Assembly: GCA_965657935.1 (NCBI GenBank)
Contig: CBFHQE010000073.1
Span: 1 to 15,028 of the forward strand
Source: Maricaulis sp965657935
GTDB taxonomy: Bacteria > Pseudomonadota > Alphaproteobacteria > Caulobacterales > Maricaulaceae
Length of the DNA stretch: 15,028 nucleotides
Reading direction: 5' to 3'
The notes below the pieces were generated by a model, which made no database searches, was not told the DNA's origin, and saw only the letters and a list, made by a program, of their open reading frames with translations. A program made the position numbers and the translations under genes. Shown here piece by piece: positions 1 through 9,232 of this stretch. Numbering within the stretch: position 1 is the stretch's first letter; each line of letters starts with the position of its first letter.

Positions 1-1
1 T

Positions 2-1609
2 CTGCGTATTCTGGGGCTGACCCTCGCGGTGGGCTTTGGCCTGCTTGCCCTGCGTTCGATCGAAATGGCCGTCGCCAATCCGGTCGATGCCATGGCGGGC
101 ACAAGCCCCAGCGTCGCTTCTGTCGGTCGCGGTGATATCTTTGATCGCACCGGCCAGGTGCTGGCGACGACCCTTGAAACACATTCCCTTTATGCCGACC
201 CGACCCTGATCTGGGATGCAGCGGAAACTGCCGAGGCGTTGGTCGGTGTCTTGCCGGAGCTGGATGTCGAGCGTGTGATCCGGGATTTGTCGTCGCGCCG
301 CAGGTTCGTCTGGATCCAGCGCAATCTTACGCCGCGCCAGCGCCAGGCGGTGTTTGCTCTTGGCTTGCCCGGTATCGGCTTTCGTTCCGAGCCGCGGAGG
401 GTCTATCCGCGCGGCCGCCTTGCGTCCCATATTGTGGGTTATACGGACCGCGACATGGCTGGTCTTGCTGGTTCGGAAAGGGCTTTCAATTCTGCCCTGT
501 CATCCGGTGATGGTCGTCCGGTGGCGCTGTCCATCGACATGGCCGTGCAATTTCATCTCGATGAAGTCCTGCGCGCCAGCATGATCGAATTCAATGCACT
601 GGCCGCTTCGGGTATCGTCATGAATGTCAGGACGGGCGAGATCGTGGGGATGGTTTCCCTGCCGGATTTCGACCCGAACCGACCGATGCAAAGCGAGCCC
701 GGCGAACGTCTGAACCGCTCGGCACAATCCGTCTACGAGATGGGGTCAACCTTCAAGGCATTCACGGTTGCGCTTGCGCTGGAGACCGGAACCGCAACGC
801 TGGAAAGTGGCTATGACGCCTCCAGCCCATTGCGGCTGGGTGGCCACACCATCAATGATTTTCACGCCGAGGACCGCTGGCTGACACTGTCGGAAGTGTT
901 CACGCATTCTTCCAATATCGGCTCATCTTTGATTGCGCTTGAAGCGGGCTCTGATGCGCAGCGCGGTTTCCTGGGGGATCTGCGACTTCTTGAGCGTGCA
1001 CCGATCGAGTTGCTCGAGAGCGCGGACCCGCTATTGCCGCGTCAGTGGGCCCAGACAGAGACGGCGACGATTTCCTATGGTCATGGCATTGCCGTCAGCC
1101 CTATCGCGACGATCGCGGCCTTTGCTGCGATCGCCAATGATGGCGTCTATGTGCCGCCAACGCTGCAACCGGTCGCAGCCAATGAAACAATCGTTGGCGA
1201 ACGTGTGATGAGTTCGCAGACGGCGCAGGACGTCCTGGCGCTGATGCGTGAAAACGTCACCGACGGCACGGGTGGTAGCGCCGAGGCGCAGGGATATCGT
1301 GTTGCCGGCAAGACCGGTACTGCAGAAAAACCCCATCGTGGCGGCTATGACAGCAGTCGCCTTATTTCCTCCTTCTCTGCCGTGTTCCCCTACGACGATC
1401 CTCAGTATGCGGTGCTGGTGTTGTTGGACGAACCGCAGGGCAATGAATCAACTTATGGCTACGCCACGGGGGGATGGACAGCTGCGCCGGCAACGGGGGA
1501 GATCATTTCCCGTATAGCGCCAATCCTCGGTGTGGAGCGTTCCAACGAGGACCATGACAGTCGCGCCGCGCTTGTTCGTGCGGCACTGATGCCGGAGGAC
1601 ATTCCGTGA
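2..1609 (+). CDS. ftsI: FtsI (PBP3), septal peptidoglycan transpeptidase, 5'-truncated
   Basis: This D,D-transpeptidase (class B penicillin-binding protein) crosslinks septal peptidoglycan in the periplasm, working with FtsW. The frame is open to the left edge and the first visible residues are a hydrophobic membrane anchor, so the true start lies upstream and only the short cytoplasmic N-terminus is missing. Numbering from a GTG at 29, the pedestal begins with the GRGDIFDRTG motif (33-42). The transpeptidase domain has all three active-site motifs: S-T-F-K at 240-243 with the acylated Ser240, S-S-N at 294-296, and K-T-G-T at 428-431. The YGHGIAVSP segment (350-358) is typical of PBP2/PBP3 proteins. 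The GTG at 29 lies inside the anchor and is unlikely to be the real start. The stop overlaps the murE start by 4 bp. Function is clear from the motifs and position; only the start is unknown. Confidence 0.96.
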   Translation: MRILGLTLAVGFGLLALRSIEMAVANPVDAMAGTSPSVASVGRGDIFDRTGQVLATTLETHSLYADPTLIWDAAETAEALVGVLPELDVERVIRDLSSRRRFVWIQRNLTPRQRQAVFALGLPGIGFRSEPRRVYPRGRLASHIVGYTDRDMAGLAGSERAFNSALSSGDGRPVALSIDMAVQFHLDEVLRASMIEFNALAASGIVMNVRTGEIVGMVSLPDFDPNRPMQSEPGERLNRSAQSVYEMGSTFKAFTVALALETGTATLESGYDASSPLRLGGHTINDFHAEDRWLTLSEVFTHSSNIGSSLIALEAGSDAQRGFLGDLRLLERAPIELLESADPLLPRQWAQTETATISYGHGIAVSPIATIAAFAAIANDGVYVPPTLQPVAANETIVGERVMSSQTAQDVLALMRENVTDGTGGSAEAQGYRVAGKTGTAEKPHRGGYDSSRLISSFSAVFPYDDPQYAVLVLLDEPQGNESTYGYATGGWTAAPATGEIISRIAPILGVERSNEDHDSRAALVRAALMPEDIP

Positions 1610-3060
1610 AACTCGCCGAGCTGCTGCCAGCGTCCAGGCTGAAACCCGGCTTTGACCAGATCGAAGTCAGGGGTCTGACGCTGGACAGCCGCAAGGTCCA
1701 GGCCGGTTGGGTATTCGCGGCGTTGCCTGGGTTTTCCGTTCACGGCCGCTCGTTCGCGCGCAAGGCGGAGGCAGCCGGTGCCGTCGCGATAATCTGTGAC
1801 GGTGAGATTGACGAGGTATCCGTCCCGGTCATCCTCGCAAAGGATGCGCCCGCGCTATTTGCCGAGATGGCTGCTCGGTTTTATCCGCAACAGCCTGAAA
1901 ACATAGTCGCCATAACGGGTACCAACGGGAAAAGTTCAACAGTCGAGTTCGTTCGCCAGATCTGGACTGCAGCCGGTCTGGACGGTGCCAGTCTTGGCAC
2001 TCTGGGTGTCGCTCGCGGCAACAGCTCACAAGTCACCGGCTATACGACGCCTGACGCAGCCGCCTTGCACAAATCGCTCGATGCGCTGGCCCGGGATGGT
2101 GTGACCCACCTCGCCATGGAGGCGTCCAGCCACGGGCTGAAACAGCGCCGCATGGATGCGGTCCGCGTGACACTGGCCGCCTTTACCAATCTCACTCAGG
2201 ATCATCTGGATTATCACCCGGACTTTGAGGACTATTTTGCTGCCAAGGCACGTCTTTTCCTGAACTTCCTCGGCAAAGGCGGCCCGGCCGTCATCAATAT
2301 CGACAGCGAATGGGGAGAGCGCATGGCCGAGCTGGCGCGTGAGCGCGGGCTCGATGTCACCTCGATTGGCTGGCGCGGTGACGGTCTGCAGATCTGCGAG
2401 ATCACGCCACGCGCAGCGAGCCAGGATGTTGTCTTTCGGTGGAAAGGCGAGGAGATCCGTCTGGAAATCCCGCTGGTCGGTGAATTTCAGATCCTCAACG
2501 CGCTCGGAGCGGCGGCGATCTCCATGATTGGCGGTGTCGAGAAGACTGTTGTGTTGGACACGCTTACCAAGCTTGGTGGGGTTCCTGGTCGCCTGGAAAA
2601 GGTCGGCGAGACGCGTGCTGGGGCGCCGGTTCTGGTGGATTACGCACACACGCCTGACGGCCTGGACAAATTGCTACGTGCTGCCCGTCCCCATACCAGA
2701 GGGCGGGTGATCGTGGTTTTCGGATGCGGTGGTGATCGCGATCCGGACAAGCGCGCCAAGATGGGCTCCATCGCTCAGAAACTCTCTGACAGTGTCATCG
2801 TCACCGACGACAATCCGCGTTCCGAGGACCCGGCGAGCATACGTGCTGCCGTCCTGCACGGCTGCCCCGGGGCGACCGAGATCCCGGATCGCCGGGAGGC
2901 GATCCATCACGGTGTCAGGCTTTTGCGCGAGGGCGATTGTCTGCTCGTCGCCGGCAAGGGGCATGAGACCGGTCAGACCATTGCTGGCGTCGTGCATCCC
3001 TTTGATGATCGCGACGTGTCGCGTGAGGCGCTCGTGTCGAGGGAGACCCAGCATGTCTGA
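1606..3060 (+). CDS. murE: MurE, UDP-MurNAc-L-Ala-D-Glu:meso-DAP ligase
   Basis: This cytoplasmic ATP-dependent Mur ligase adds the third residue of the stem peptide to UDP-MurNAc-L-Ala-D-Glu. The 484-residue length is normal for the family. The P-loop is G-T-N-G-K-S-S at 105-111. The YTTPDA segment (146-151) and the MEASSHGL segment (171-178) contact UDP-substrate and metal, and Lys214 in the AAKARLF segment matches the carbamylated lysine of the family. The DNPR motif at 402-405 is the known signature for meso-diaminopimelate rather than lysine. The start is a GTG whose GTGA overlaps the ftsI stop by 4 bp, with a GGAGG at 1594-1598 spaced 7 nt away, so translation is probably coupled to ftsI. 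The murF start lies inside the last codons. Confidence 0.97.
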   Translation: MKLAELLPASRLKPGFDQIEVRGLTLDSRKVQAGWVFAALPGFSVHGRSFARKAEAAGAVAIICDGEIDEVSVPVILAKDAPALFAEMAARFYPQQPENIVAITGTNGKSSTVEFVRQIWTAAGLDGASLGTLGVARGNSSQVTGYTTPDAAALHKSLDALARDGVTHLAMEASSHGLKQRRMDAVRVTLAAFTNLTQDHLDYHPDFEDYFAAKARLFLNFLGKGGPAVINIDSEWGERMAELARERGLDVTSIGWRGDGLQICEITPRAASQDVVFRWKGEEIRLEIPLVGEFQILNALGAAAISMIGGVEKTVVLDTLTKLGGVPGRLEKVGETRAGAPVLVDYAHTPDGLDKLLRAARPHTRGRVIVVFGCGGDRDPDKRAKMGSIAQKLSDSVIVTDDNPRSEDPASIRAAVLHGCPGATEIPDRREAIHHGVRLLREGDCLLVAGKGHETGQTIAGVVHPFDDRDVSREALVSRETQHV

Positions 3061-4465
3061 TCCGCTCTGGACCGCGAAACAGGCCCTCGCCGCTACCGGC
3101 GGCGAGCTGACCGGCAGGTTCGACTGGACCTGTAACGGCATATCGATCGACACGCGGTCAATCTGTCCAGGTGACCTGTTTGTTGCCCTCAAGGATATCC
3201 GCGACGGCCATGACTTTGTGCCAGACGCCATGGCGCGCGGTGCATCTGCAGCGCTGGTCGAGCGATCCGACGGATTGCCCGGTGCACATTTGAAGGTGTC
3301 CGACAGTCTCGACGCGCTGCGCGCACTGGGCGCGGCAGCGCGTGACCGCTCCTCTGCCATTCGTGTCGCCGTTACGGGAAGTGTCGGCAAAACCAGTGTC
3401 AAAGAGGCCATCGCCGCTGTTTTCCGCGCAGCGGGCCCGGCGCACTGGAGCGTGAAGTCCTACAATAATCACTGGGGTGTGCCGCTGACCCTTGCCCGAA
3501 TGCCAGCCAATACCGAGCGCGCTGTATTCGAGATGGGGATGAACCGCGCGGGCGAGATCCGTGATCTTTCCTCACTCGTCCAGCCCCATGTGACCCTGAT
3601 CACTCGCATCGGAGAGGCGCATCTGGAAAACCTGGGGTCAATCGAAGCTATCGCAGATGCCAAATCTGAGGTTTTCGAGGGTATGGAACCTGACGGCGTG
3701 GCCATTATCCCGGCCGATGACCCACTGGGTGAGCGCATAGCGCAGCACGCGCGCAATTCGTCAGCGGCCTTTTTGCTGGAATTCGGCCGCGCCTCTCATG
3801 CCGCGGTTCGCATTGAGGAATTCGAGACTGGTCTTACCGGCAGCCATGGCCGCATAAATGTGATGGGCAATAGAGTGCCTTTCCGTCTGGCCGCGTCCGG
3901 TGAGCACTGGGCCTGGAATGCGGCGGCCGTTTTTGCGGCAGCAACGGCGACGGGGCTTGATGCGCGCGATGTCGCTGATGCGCTGGCCGATGTTGATGCT
4001 GCCGCCGGGCGGGGGCGTGCTGTAAAAATTGCGCTTCCGGACGGAGGCGAGGCGACGCTGCTTGATGACGCCTATAACGCCAATCCGGTTTCCATGCGCG
4101 CCGCAATGAGTTCTCTCGCAGCGGCCCAGCCACAGGGTGACGGACGACGTATCGCCGTGCTCGGCGACATGCTGGAGCTGGGTGCGTCCGGCCCGGCTTT
4201 GCATGCGGAGCTGGCCGAGCCTTTGCTCGAAGCGAGCACGGATCTCGTGTTTTCCTGCGGCGACCTGATGAAACACCTGCATGACGCCTTGCCTGCTCCG
4301 CGGCGCGCGGGCTATGCGAAAAGTGCCAGTGAAGTGCTCGAGCCGCTTAAATCTGAGCTTCGAAACGGGGATGTCGTGCTGATGAAAGGCTCCAACGGTT
4401 CCGGGCTCCACAAGATTGCCGCAGTTCTGGCCGATGGCACAGCATTCGACCTGACGGAGGCCTGA
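3053..4465 (+). CDS. murF: MurF, UDP-MurNAc-tripeptide:D-Ala-D-Ala ligase
   Basis: This cytoplasmic ligase adds the D-Ala-D-Ala dipeptide made by Ddl and completes UDP-MurNAc-pentapeptide. From the ATG at 3053 the protein is 470 residues, a normal length. The P-loop is T-G-S-V-G-K-T at 108-114. The NNHWG segment (138-142), FEMG (159-162), the AH pair (189-190) and KSE (204-206) are the expected central-domain motifs. DDAYNANP (338-345) and VLGDMLELG (369-377) mark the C-terminal domain. The frame is open further upstream, but that extension runs through murE out of frame. The ATG at 3053 is chosen because it sits 7 nt after a strong GAGGGAG (3039-3045) and overlaps the murE stop by only 8 bp. 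mraY follows after 6 bp. Confidence 0.96.
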   Translation: MSDPLWTAKQALAATGGELTGRFDWTCNGISIDTRSICPGDLFVALKDIRDGHDFVPDAMARGASAALVERSDGLPGAHLKVSDSLDALRALGAAARDRSSAIRVAVTGSVGKTSVKEAIAAVFRAAGPAHWSVKSYNNHWGVPLTLARMPANTERAVFEMGMNRAGEIRDLSSLVQPHVTLITRIGEAHLENLGSIEAIADAKSEVFEGMEPDGVAIIPADDPLGERIAQHARNSSAAFLLEFGRASHAAVRIEEFETGLTGSHGRINVMGNRVPFRLAASGEHWAWNAAAVFAAATATGLDARDVADALADVDAAAGRGRAVKIALPDGGEATLLDDAYNANPVSMRAAMSSLAAAQPQGDGRRIAVLGDMLELGASGPALHAELAEPLLEASTDLVFSCGDLMKHLHDALPAPRRAGYAKSASEVLEPLKSELRNGDVVLMKGSNGSGLHKIAAVLADGTAFDLTEA

Positions 4466-4471
4466 CCGCCA

Positions 4472-5575
4472 ATGCTCTATCTGTTGTTCGCGCCGCTTGC
4501 AGAAGACCTGCAATTGGCGAACCTGTTCCGCTACATCACGTTCAGAACGGGTGGCGCATTGATGACGGCCATGCTGATCGCCTTCATCTTCGGCAAGCCG
4601 ATGATCGGCTGGCTGCGGCGTAAACAGGGCAAGGGCCAACCCATCCGTGAGGAGGGTATCCAGCGCCACGTTCTCGAGAAGGCTGGAACGCCGACGATGG
4701 GCGGTTTCCTGATCCTGCTCGGGGTGATGATTGGTACGCTGTTATGGGCAGACCTGACCAACCAGTATGTCTGGATCGTGATTTTCGTGACGGCCGGCTT
4801 CGGTTTGATCGGCTTTGTCGATGACTACATGAAGGTGACCAAGCAGAGCACGGCGGGCTTTGGCGGCAAGTTCAAGCTGTTGTTTGAATTCACCATCGCG
4901 GCAATCGCCGTGGTGTGGGCCACTAGCGTGGCGCGGGCCAACGGCATGGATGCCGGGCTCGAGACATCCATCGCCTTTCCGTTTTTCAAGGACTTCCTGA
5001 TCAATATCGGACCGCTGTTCTATGTCTTTGGCTGTATAGTCATTGTCGGGTCCGGCAATGCCGTGAACATGACGGACGGGCTGGACGGACTGGCCATTGT
5101 CCCGGTCATGATTGCCGCGGCGACCTTCGGCGTGATCGCCTACCTGGTCGGCCGGGTCGATTTCGCGGAATACCTGCAGGTCCACCACACGCCGGGCACC
5201 AGCGAGTTGCTGGTCTTCTGTGGCGCGCTCCTCGGAGCTGGGCTGGGCTTTCTGTGGTGGAATGCTCCGCCTGCGATGATCTTCATGGGGGATACCGGTT
5301 CACTTTCGCTTGGCGGCGCGCTCGGGGCGATCGCTATCGCCGTCAAACACGAAATTGTCCTGGCCATTGTCGGCGGTCTGTTTGTCCTGGAAATGGTTTC
5401 GGTTATGGTCCAGGTGGCCAGTTTCAAGCTGACCGGTAAGCGTGTTTTCCGCATGGCGCCCATCCACCACCACTTCGAAAAGAAGGGCTGGGCCGAGCCG
5501 ACAATTGTCATCCGGTTCTGGATTATTGCGGTCATTCTCGCATTAATCGGACTCGCGACGCTCAAATTGAGGTAA
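4472..5575 (+). CDS. mraY: MraY, phospho-MurNAc-pentapeptide translocase
   Basis: This polytopic inner-membrane enzyme transfers phospho-MurNAc-pentapeptide from UDP to undecaprenyl phosphate, giving lipid I. The 367-residue length and the repeated hydrophobic segments fit the family. Catalytic and metal-binding motifs are present: the Asp pair D117-D118 in the VDDYMK segment, NMTDGLDGLA at 199-208, GDTGSL at 273-278 (with the magnesium-coordinating Asp), and the HHHFEKKGW loop at 332-340, which is specific to MraY as against WecA-type relatives. A GGAGG at 4456-4460, inside the murF 3' end, precedes the ATG by 11 nt. The gene sits between the last cytoplasmic ligase of the stem peptide and murD, as in most dcw clusters. 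Confidence 0.97.
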   Translation: MLYLLFAPLAEDLQLANLFRYITFRTGGALMTAMLIAFIFGKPMIGWLRRKQGKGQPIREEGIQRHVLEKAGTPTMGGFLILLGVMIGTLLWADLTNQYVWIVIFVTAGFGLIGFVDDYMKVTKQSTAGFGGKFKLLFEFTIAAIAVVWATSVARANGMDAGLETSIAFPFFKDFLINIGPLFYVFGCIVIVGSGNAVNMTDGLDGLAIVPVMIAAATFGVIAYLVGRVDFAEYLQVHHTPGTSELLVFCGALLGAGLGFLWWNAPPAMIFMGDTGSLSLGGALGAIAIAVKHEIVLAIVGGLFVLEMVSVMVQVASFKLTGKRVFRMAPIHHHFEKKGWAEPTIVIRFWIIAVILALIGLATLKLR

Positions 5576-5586
5576 ACTGCAACCAG

Positions 5587-7005
5587 ATGATCCCGATCCA
5601 TACATACAAGGGCCGCCGCGTGGCTGTGTTCGGATTGGGGCGCACAGGTATCGCGGCCGCGAAAGCCCTGGAAGCCGGAGGCGCTGAAGTGTCGTCCTGG
5701 GACGACTCTGAAACGGCGCGTGCGAATGCCGAGGCTGCGGGCGTTCACCTGGATGACCTCAACCGCCGGGACTGGGGCGATATCGCGGCGCTGGTGCTGT
5801 CTCCAGGTATTCCCCTGACGCATCCCAAACCGCATCGCATGGTCGAGCTGGCGCAGTCCGTGGGCGCCCCGGTGATCGGTGATATCGAGCTGTTTGCTCG
5901 AACCCTCGCCGAGATGCCCGAGAGACGTCGTCCAAAAATCATTGGCGTGACCGGGACGAACGGCAAATCCACGACGTCTGCGCTGATCGGACATATCCTG
6001 CGTGATAACGGCCGCAATGCGATCGTTGCCGGAAATATTGGGGATGCGATCCTGGCCCAGGACCCACCGCGTCCCGGTTCCTACTATGTGCTTGAACTGT
6101 CGAGTTTCCAGATTGATCTGACCCAATCGCTTGAGTGTGATGTTGCGGTATTGCTCAATATCTCACCGGACCATCTCGACCGTCATGGCGGGTTTGAGGG
6201 CTATTTTTCTGCCAAGAAACGCCTGTTTGAGATGCAGAATACCCGCGGTGTCGCCATCATCGGGATCGATGATGAAGAGACCAATGGATTTTATTCGACC
6301 TTGCGCCAGCGTCGCCGCGAAGAGCAGATCGTGCCGATCTCGGCCGGGCGCGTTTTTGCGCGTGGCGTCTATGCGCTGGGTGATCGGGTTTACGACGCTC
6401 TGGACAGTGCCTCTCACCCGCTGGTCGACCTGTCCAAGGCCCATGCCCTTCCGGGGCGTCACAACGCCCAGAACGTCGCCGCGGCGCTGGCGGCTGTTCG
6501 GATGCTGGGCATAGGTGGCCGTGCCGCCGCGGATGCCATCGCCAGCTTTGGCGGCCTTCCCCACCGACAGGAAGTCGTCGCCAATGAGGGAGGGGTGCGT
6601 TTCGTCAATGACAGCAAGGCGACCAATGCAGAAGCCGCGCTGCAGGCGATTAACTGTTACAGCGAAATTTTCTGGATCGCCGGTGGGCGTGCCAAGGAAG
6701 ACGGCCTGGAGGTGCTCGAGTCCTCGCTACATCGTATTCGCAAGGCCTATCTGATCGGCGAGGCGCAGGACCAGTTCGCGGACGCGCTGGACGGAAAAGT
6801 CAGCTGGCAGAAATGTGGAGAGCTCGCCAATGCCATTGATGCAGCGCGCGAGGACACCCAGGGCGTTCCGGGCGCGGTGGTGCTTTTATCACCTGCAGCC
6901 GCGTCGTTCGACCAGTTCAAGAGTTTCGAGGACCGCGGTGAGACCTTCTCCCGCCTGGTGCACGAAAACGGTTCCGCTGCCCTAGCCGCTGGAGGCGCGG
7001 GTTGA
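5587..7005 (+). CDS. murD: MurD, UDP-MurNAc-L-Ala:D-Glu ligase
   Basis: This cytoplasmic Mur ligase adds D-glutamate as the second stem-peptide residue. It has 472 residues. An N-terminal Rossmann-like UDP-binding domain starts with VAVFGLGRTG (12-21). The P-loop is G-T-N-G-K-S-T-T at 123-130, ELSSFQ (170-175) follows, and Lys210 in the FSAKKRLF segment is the expected carbamylated lysine. LPGRHNAQN (288-296), NDSKATN (341-347) and GGRAKEDG (366-373) mark the central and C-terminal domains. The 11-nt gap after mraY is one of the few non-overlapping junctions in the cluster, and the Shine-Dalgarno is weak (TTGAGG at 5567-5572, about 14 nt from the ATG). The stop overlaps the TTG start of ftsW. 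Confidence 0.96.
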   Translation: MIPIHTYKGRRVAVFGLGRTGIAAAKALEAGGAEVSSWDDSETARANAEAAGVHLDDLNRRDWGDIAALVLSPGIPLTHPKPHRMVELAQSVGAPVIGDIELFARTLAEMPERRRPKIIGVTGTNGKSTTSALIGHILRDNGRNAIVAGNIGDAILAQDPPRPGSYYVLELSSFQIDLTQSLECDVAVLLNISPDHLDRHGGFEGYFSAKKRLFEMQNTRGVAIIGIDDEETNGFYSTLRQRRREEQIVPISAGRVFARGVYALGDRVYDALDSASHPLVDLSKAHALPGRHNAQNVAAALAAVRMLGIGGRAAADAIASFGGLPHRQEVVANEGGVRFVNDSKATNAEAALQAINCYSEIFWIAGGRAKEDGLEVLESSLHRIRKAYLIGEAQDQFADALDGKVSWQKCGELANAIDAAREDTQGVPGAVVLLSPAAASFDQFKSFEDRGETFSRLVHENGSAALAAGGAG

Positions 7006-8129
7006 TCGCGCTTGCTCCCCGCGCGGCCATCAGCTGGTGGCGCGGTATCGACCGGACACTATTGTTTGTTGTCCTCGCCTTGATCGCGACAGGGCTGATG
7101 CTGTCCATGGCGGCCAGCCCGGCGGCGGCAGACCGTCTCGGCATCGATGATCCCTTCTATTTTCTTTATCGCCAGGGGATTTTTGCAACCCTCTCGCTGA
7201 TGAGTGTGCTGGTGATCTCGTCCTTGTCAGCAACCGGCGCACGGCGACTTGCGGCAGTGGCCTTGCTGGGTTCGCTGGCCTTGATGGTCGCCGTGCCCTT
7301 TATCGGTCACGAGGTAAAAGGGGCAACACGCTGGATTCGTCTTGGAAGTTTTGGCCTGCAGCCCTCCGAGTTTCTCAAGCCGGCACTGATTGTTACGGCT
7401 GCCTGGCTGTTTGCTGAAGAGAAGCGTGGCGCTCCGGTGCCCGGGCGGATCATCGCCTTTGCCATTTTTCTTGTCTCGATCGGCCTGCTTATGATCCAGC
7501 CGGATTTTGGCCAGTCCGTGCTTTTGACCTTGTGTTTTGGCGGTGTGTTTTTTGCCTCAGGCCTGTCCTGGCTCTGGGTTGCCGGCCTGAGCGGCCTGGC
7601 CGTGGCCGGATCTGGCGCCGCCTATATGATGTTCCCGCACGTTGCCAGCAGGGTTGAGCGTTTTCTCGATCCGGAAAGTGGCGACACCTATCAGATCGAC
7701 CGTGCGATGGATGCGATCTCGCGCGGTGGTATCGCAGGTGTCGGACCTGGAGAGGGCGAGGTGAAGCATTTCCTGCCGGACGCCCATACCGATTTCATTT
7801 TTTCGGTAGCCGCTGAGGAATTTGGTCTGCTTGCATCGCTTTCCATCATCGGTCTGTTTTCCATTCTCGTTGCGCGTGCCTGGAGCCAGGCCATGCGCCT
7901 GACGGATCATTTTGCGCAGCTGGCCGTTGCCGGGCTCGCCCTGCAGTTCGGACTGCAGGCACTGGTCAACATCGCTGTGAACTTGAACCTGATCCCGCCA
8001 AAGGGCATGACTTTGCCCTTTGTTTCCTATGGTGGATCTTCCATGCTCGCGCTTGCTTTCGCAGCCGGCCTCATGCTGGCCTTTACCCGTCGCCGTCCCG
8101 GCGCCTACTCCAGTCGATATTCCGCATGA
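7002..8129 (+). CDS. ftsW: FtsW, septal peptidoglycan glycosyltransferase (SEDS family)
   Basis: This is the multi-pass inner-membrane polymerase that makes septal glycan strands from lipid II, partnered with FtsI. It has 375 residues. SEDS landmarks are present: the GATRWIRLG...LQPSEFLKP segment (107-127), PDFGQ (167-171), and the PDAHTDFIFSVAAEE loop (259-273), whose Asp264 aligns with the catalytic aspartate known in FtsW and RodA. The gene position next to murG, in the same cluster as ftsI, favours FtsW over RodA. The start is a rare TTG that overlaps the murD stop by 4 bp (TTGA). It is supported by a GGAGG at 6991-6995 spaced 6 nt away. The next in-frame ATG falls inside the first membrane helix and would remove the conserved WWRGIDRTLL region. 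Confidence 0.94.
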   Translation: MIALAPRAAISWWRGIDRTLLFVVLALIATGLMLSMAASPAAADRLGIDDPFYFLYRQGIFATLSLMSVLVISSLSATGARRLAAVALLGSLALMVAVPFIGHEVKGATRWIRLGSFGLQPSEFLKPALIVTAAWLFAEEKRGAPVPGRIIAFAIFLVSIGLLMIQPDFGQSVLLTLCFGGVFFASGLSWLWVAGLSGLAVAGSGAAYMMFPHVASRVERFLDPESGDTYQIDRAMDAISRGGIAGVGPGEGEVKHFLPDAHTDFIFSVAAEEFGLLASLSIIGLFSILVARAWSQAMRLTDHFAQLAVAGLALQFGLQALVNIAVNLNLIPPKGMTLPFVSYGGSSMLALAFAAGLMLAFTRRRPGAYSSRYSA

Positions 8130-9232
8130 CACCCAGACGTTGCCTGATTGCCGCCGGCGGAACCGGTGGGCACATGTTCCCTGCGCGCGCCGCCGCCGAA
8201 GCGCTGATAAAGCGTGGCTGGCAAATCCGCCTTGTGACCGATGCGCGCGGCATGAAACATACCGAGGGTTTTCCGGCTGTTGCCGTGGACCAGATCCACG
8301 CGGCCAGCCCTTTTACCAAGAACCCGTTGAAATTGCTCAAGGCCGGTGTCGAGTTGACGCGTGGTCTCGCGGAAACCCAGGCCATCGTAAAATCCTGGAA
8401 GCCGGATGTTGTGGCGGGTTTTGGAGGCTATCCAGCCTTTCCGGCGATTGCTTCTGCGCGGACAGCGGGCATTCCGTTTTGCATTCACGAGCAGAATGCA
8501 GTTCTGGGCCGGGTCAATCGGACCTTTGCGTCCAAGGCCGGTTTCATTGCTTCCGGTTTCGAGCGACTCGACCGACTGCCGGATCGCGCTCGCCAGCGCC
8601 ATATCCTGACCGGAAATCCGCTGCGCGAACCGATCGTGGAGGCGCGGGCCGCCGGGTATCCGGAACTCTGTGAGGATAGCCGTATCAACCTGCTGGTGCT
8701 GGGTGGCAGTCTGGGCGCGCGCATCCTGTCCGAGACGGTTCCCGCTGCGATCGCAATGCTCCCGGAAAAGCTCAAATCCCGCCTTGATGTCGTCCAACAG
8801 ACACGCGAAGAAAATCTCGACATGGCGCGAGAGACTTACAGCAAGGCCGGTGTGAACGCCCAGTGCGAGCCCTTCTTCAAGAATGTGGGCGAGCTGCTGG
8901 CCAATTCGCATTTCGTGATTGGGCGCGCGGGGGCTTCAACGGTTTCTGAAGTGGCGGGCGTTGGACGCCCGGCCATTTTCTGCCCGCTCGGCATTGCCGC
9001 CGACGACCATCAGAGTGCGAATACCGAAGGTCTCTACAAGGCGGTTGCCGCCGATGTACTGTCGGAAGCCGATTTCACTGCAGAACGGCTGAGTGAATTA
9101 CTGGAAACGCGTCTTTCGAACACGCAGGATCTGAAAGAACGCGCTGCCGCGGCGCGGGCGCTGGGTCGCCCGGATGCCGCTCAAGCGCTGGCCAAGGCCG
9201 TGGACGGCCTGGTGACAGGAGCAGTTGTATGA
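8126..9232 (+). CDS. murG: MurG, UDP-GlcNAc:lipid I N-acetylglucosaminyltransferase
   Basis: This peripheral membrane GT28-family enzyme converts lipid I to lipid II on the cytoplasmic face. It has 368 residues in two Rossmann-like domains. The N-terminal domain carries GGTGGH (11-16) with the conserved His16, GFGGYP (98-103) and HEQN (121-124). The C-terminal nucleotide-sugar domain carries TGNP (162-165), GGSLGA (193-198) and GRAGASTVSE (266-275). The acceptor/donor segment reads PLGIAADDHQSANT (287-300), where many homologues have a PYP-like or PLP-like start, a modest variation. Its ATG overlaps the ftsW stop (ATGA, 4 bp). No convincing Shine-Dalgarno precedes it, so it probably depends on translational coupling with ftsW. 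Confidence 0.96.
   Translation: MTPRRCLIAAGGTGGHMFPARAAAEALIKRGWQIRLVTDARGMKHTEGFPAVAVDQIHAASPFTKNPLKLLKAGVELTRGLAETQAIVKSWKPDVVAGFGGYPAFPAIASARTAGIPFCIHEQNAVLGRVNRTFASKAGFIASGFERLDRLPDRARQRHILTGNPLREPIVEARAAGYPELCEDSRINLLVLGGSLGARILSETVPAAIAMLPEKLKSRLDVVQQTREENLDMARETYSKAGVNAQCEPFFKNVGELLANSHFVIGRAGASTVSEVAGVGRPAIFCPLGIAADDHQSANTEGLYKAVAADVLSEADFTAERLSELLETRLSNTQDLKERAAAARALGRPDAAQALAKAVDGLVTGAVV

Noticed and set aside
2729..3052. An upstream extension of murF by 108 codons
   Set aside because: It is read out of frame through the conserved C-terminal domain of murE; the ATG at 3053 has a strong Shine-Dalgarno and gives normal MurF length.
3761..4669. A 302-codon open frame on the - strand opposite murF and mraY
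   Set aside because: Antisense shadow of two clear genes with no motif or start signal.
5140..6126. A 328-codon open frame on the - strand opposite mraY and murD
   Set aside because: Both sense genes carry complete active-site motifs; the antisense frame spans their junction and shows none.
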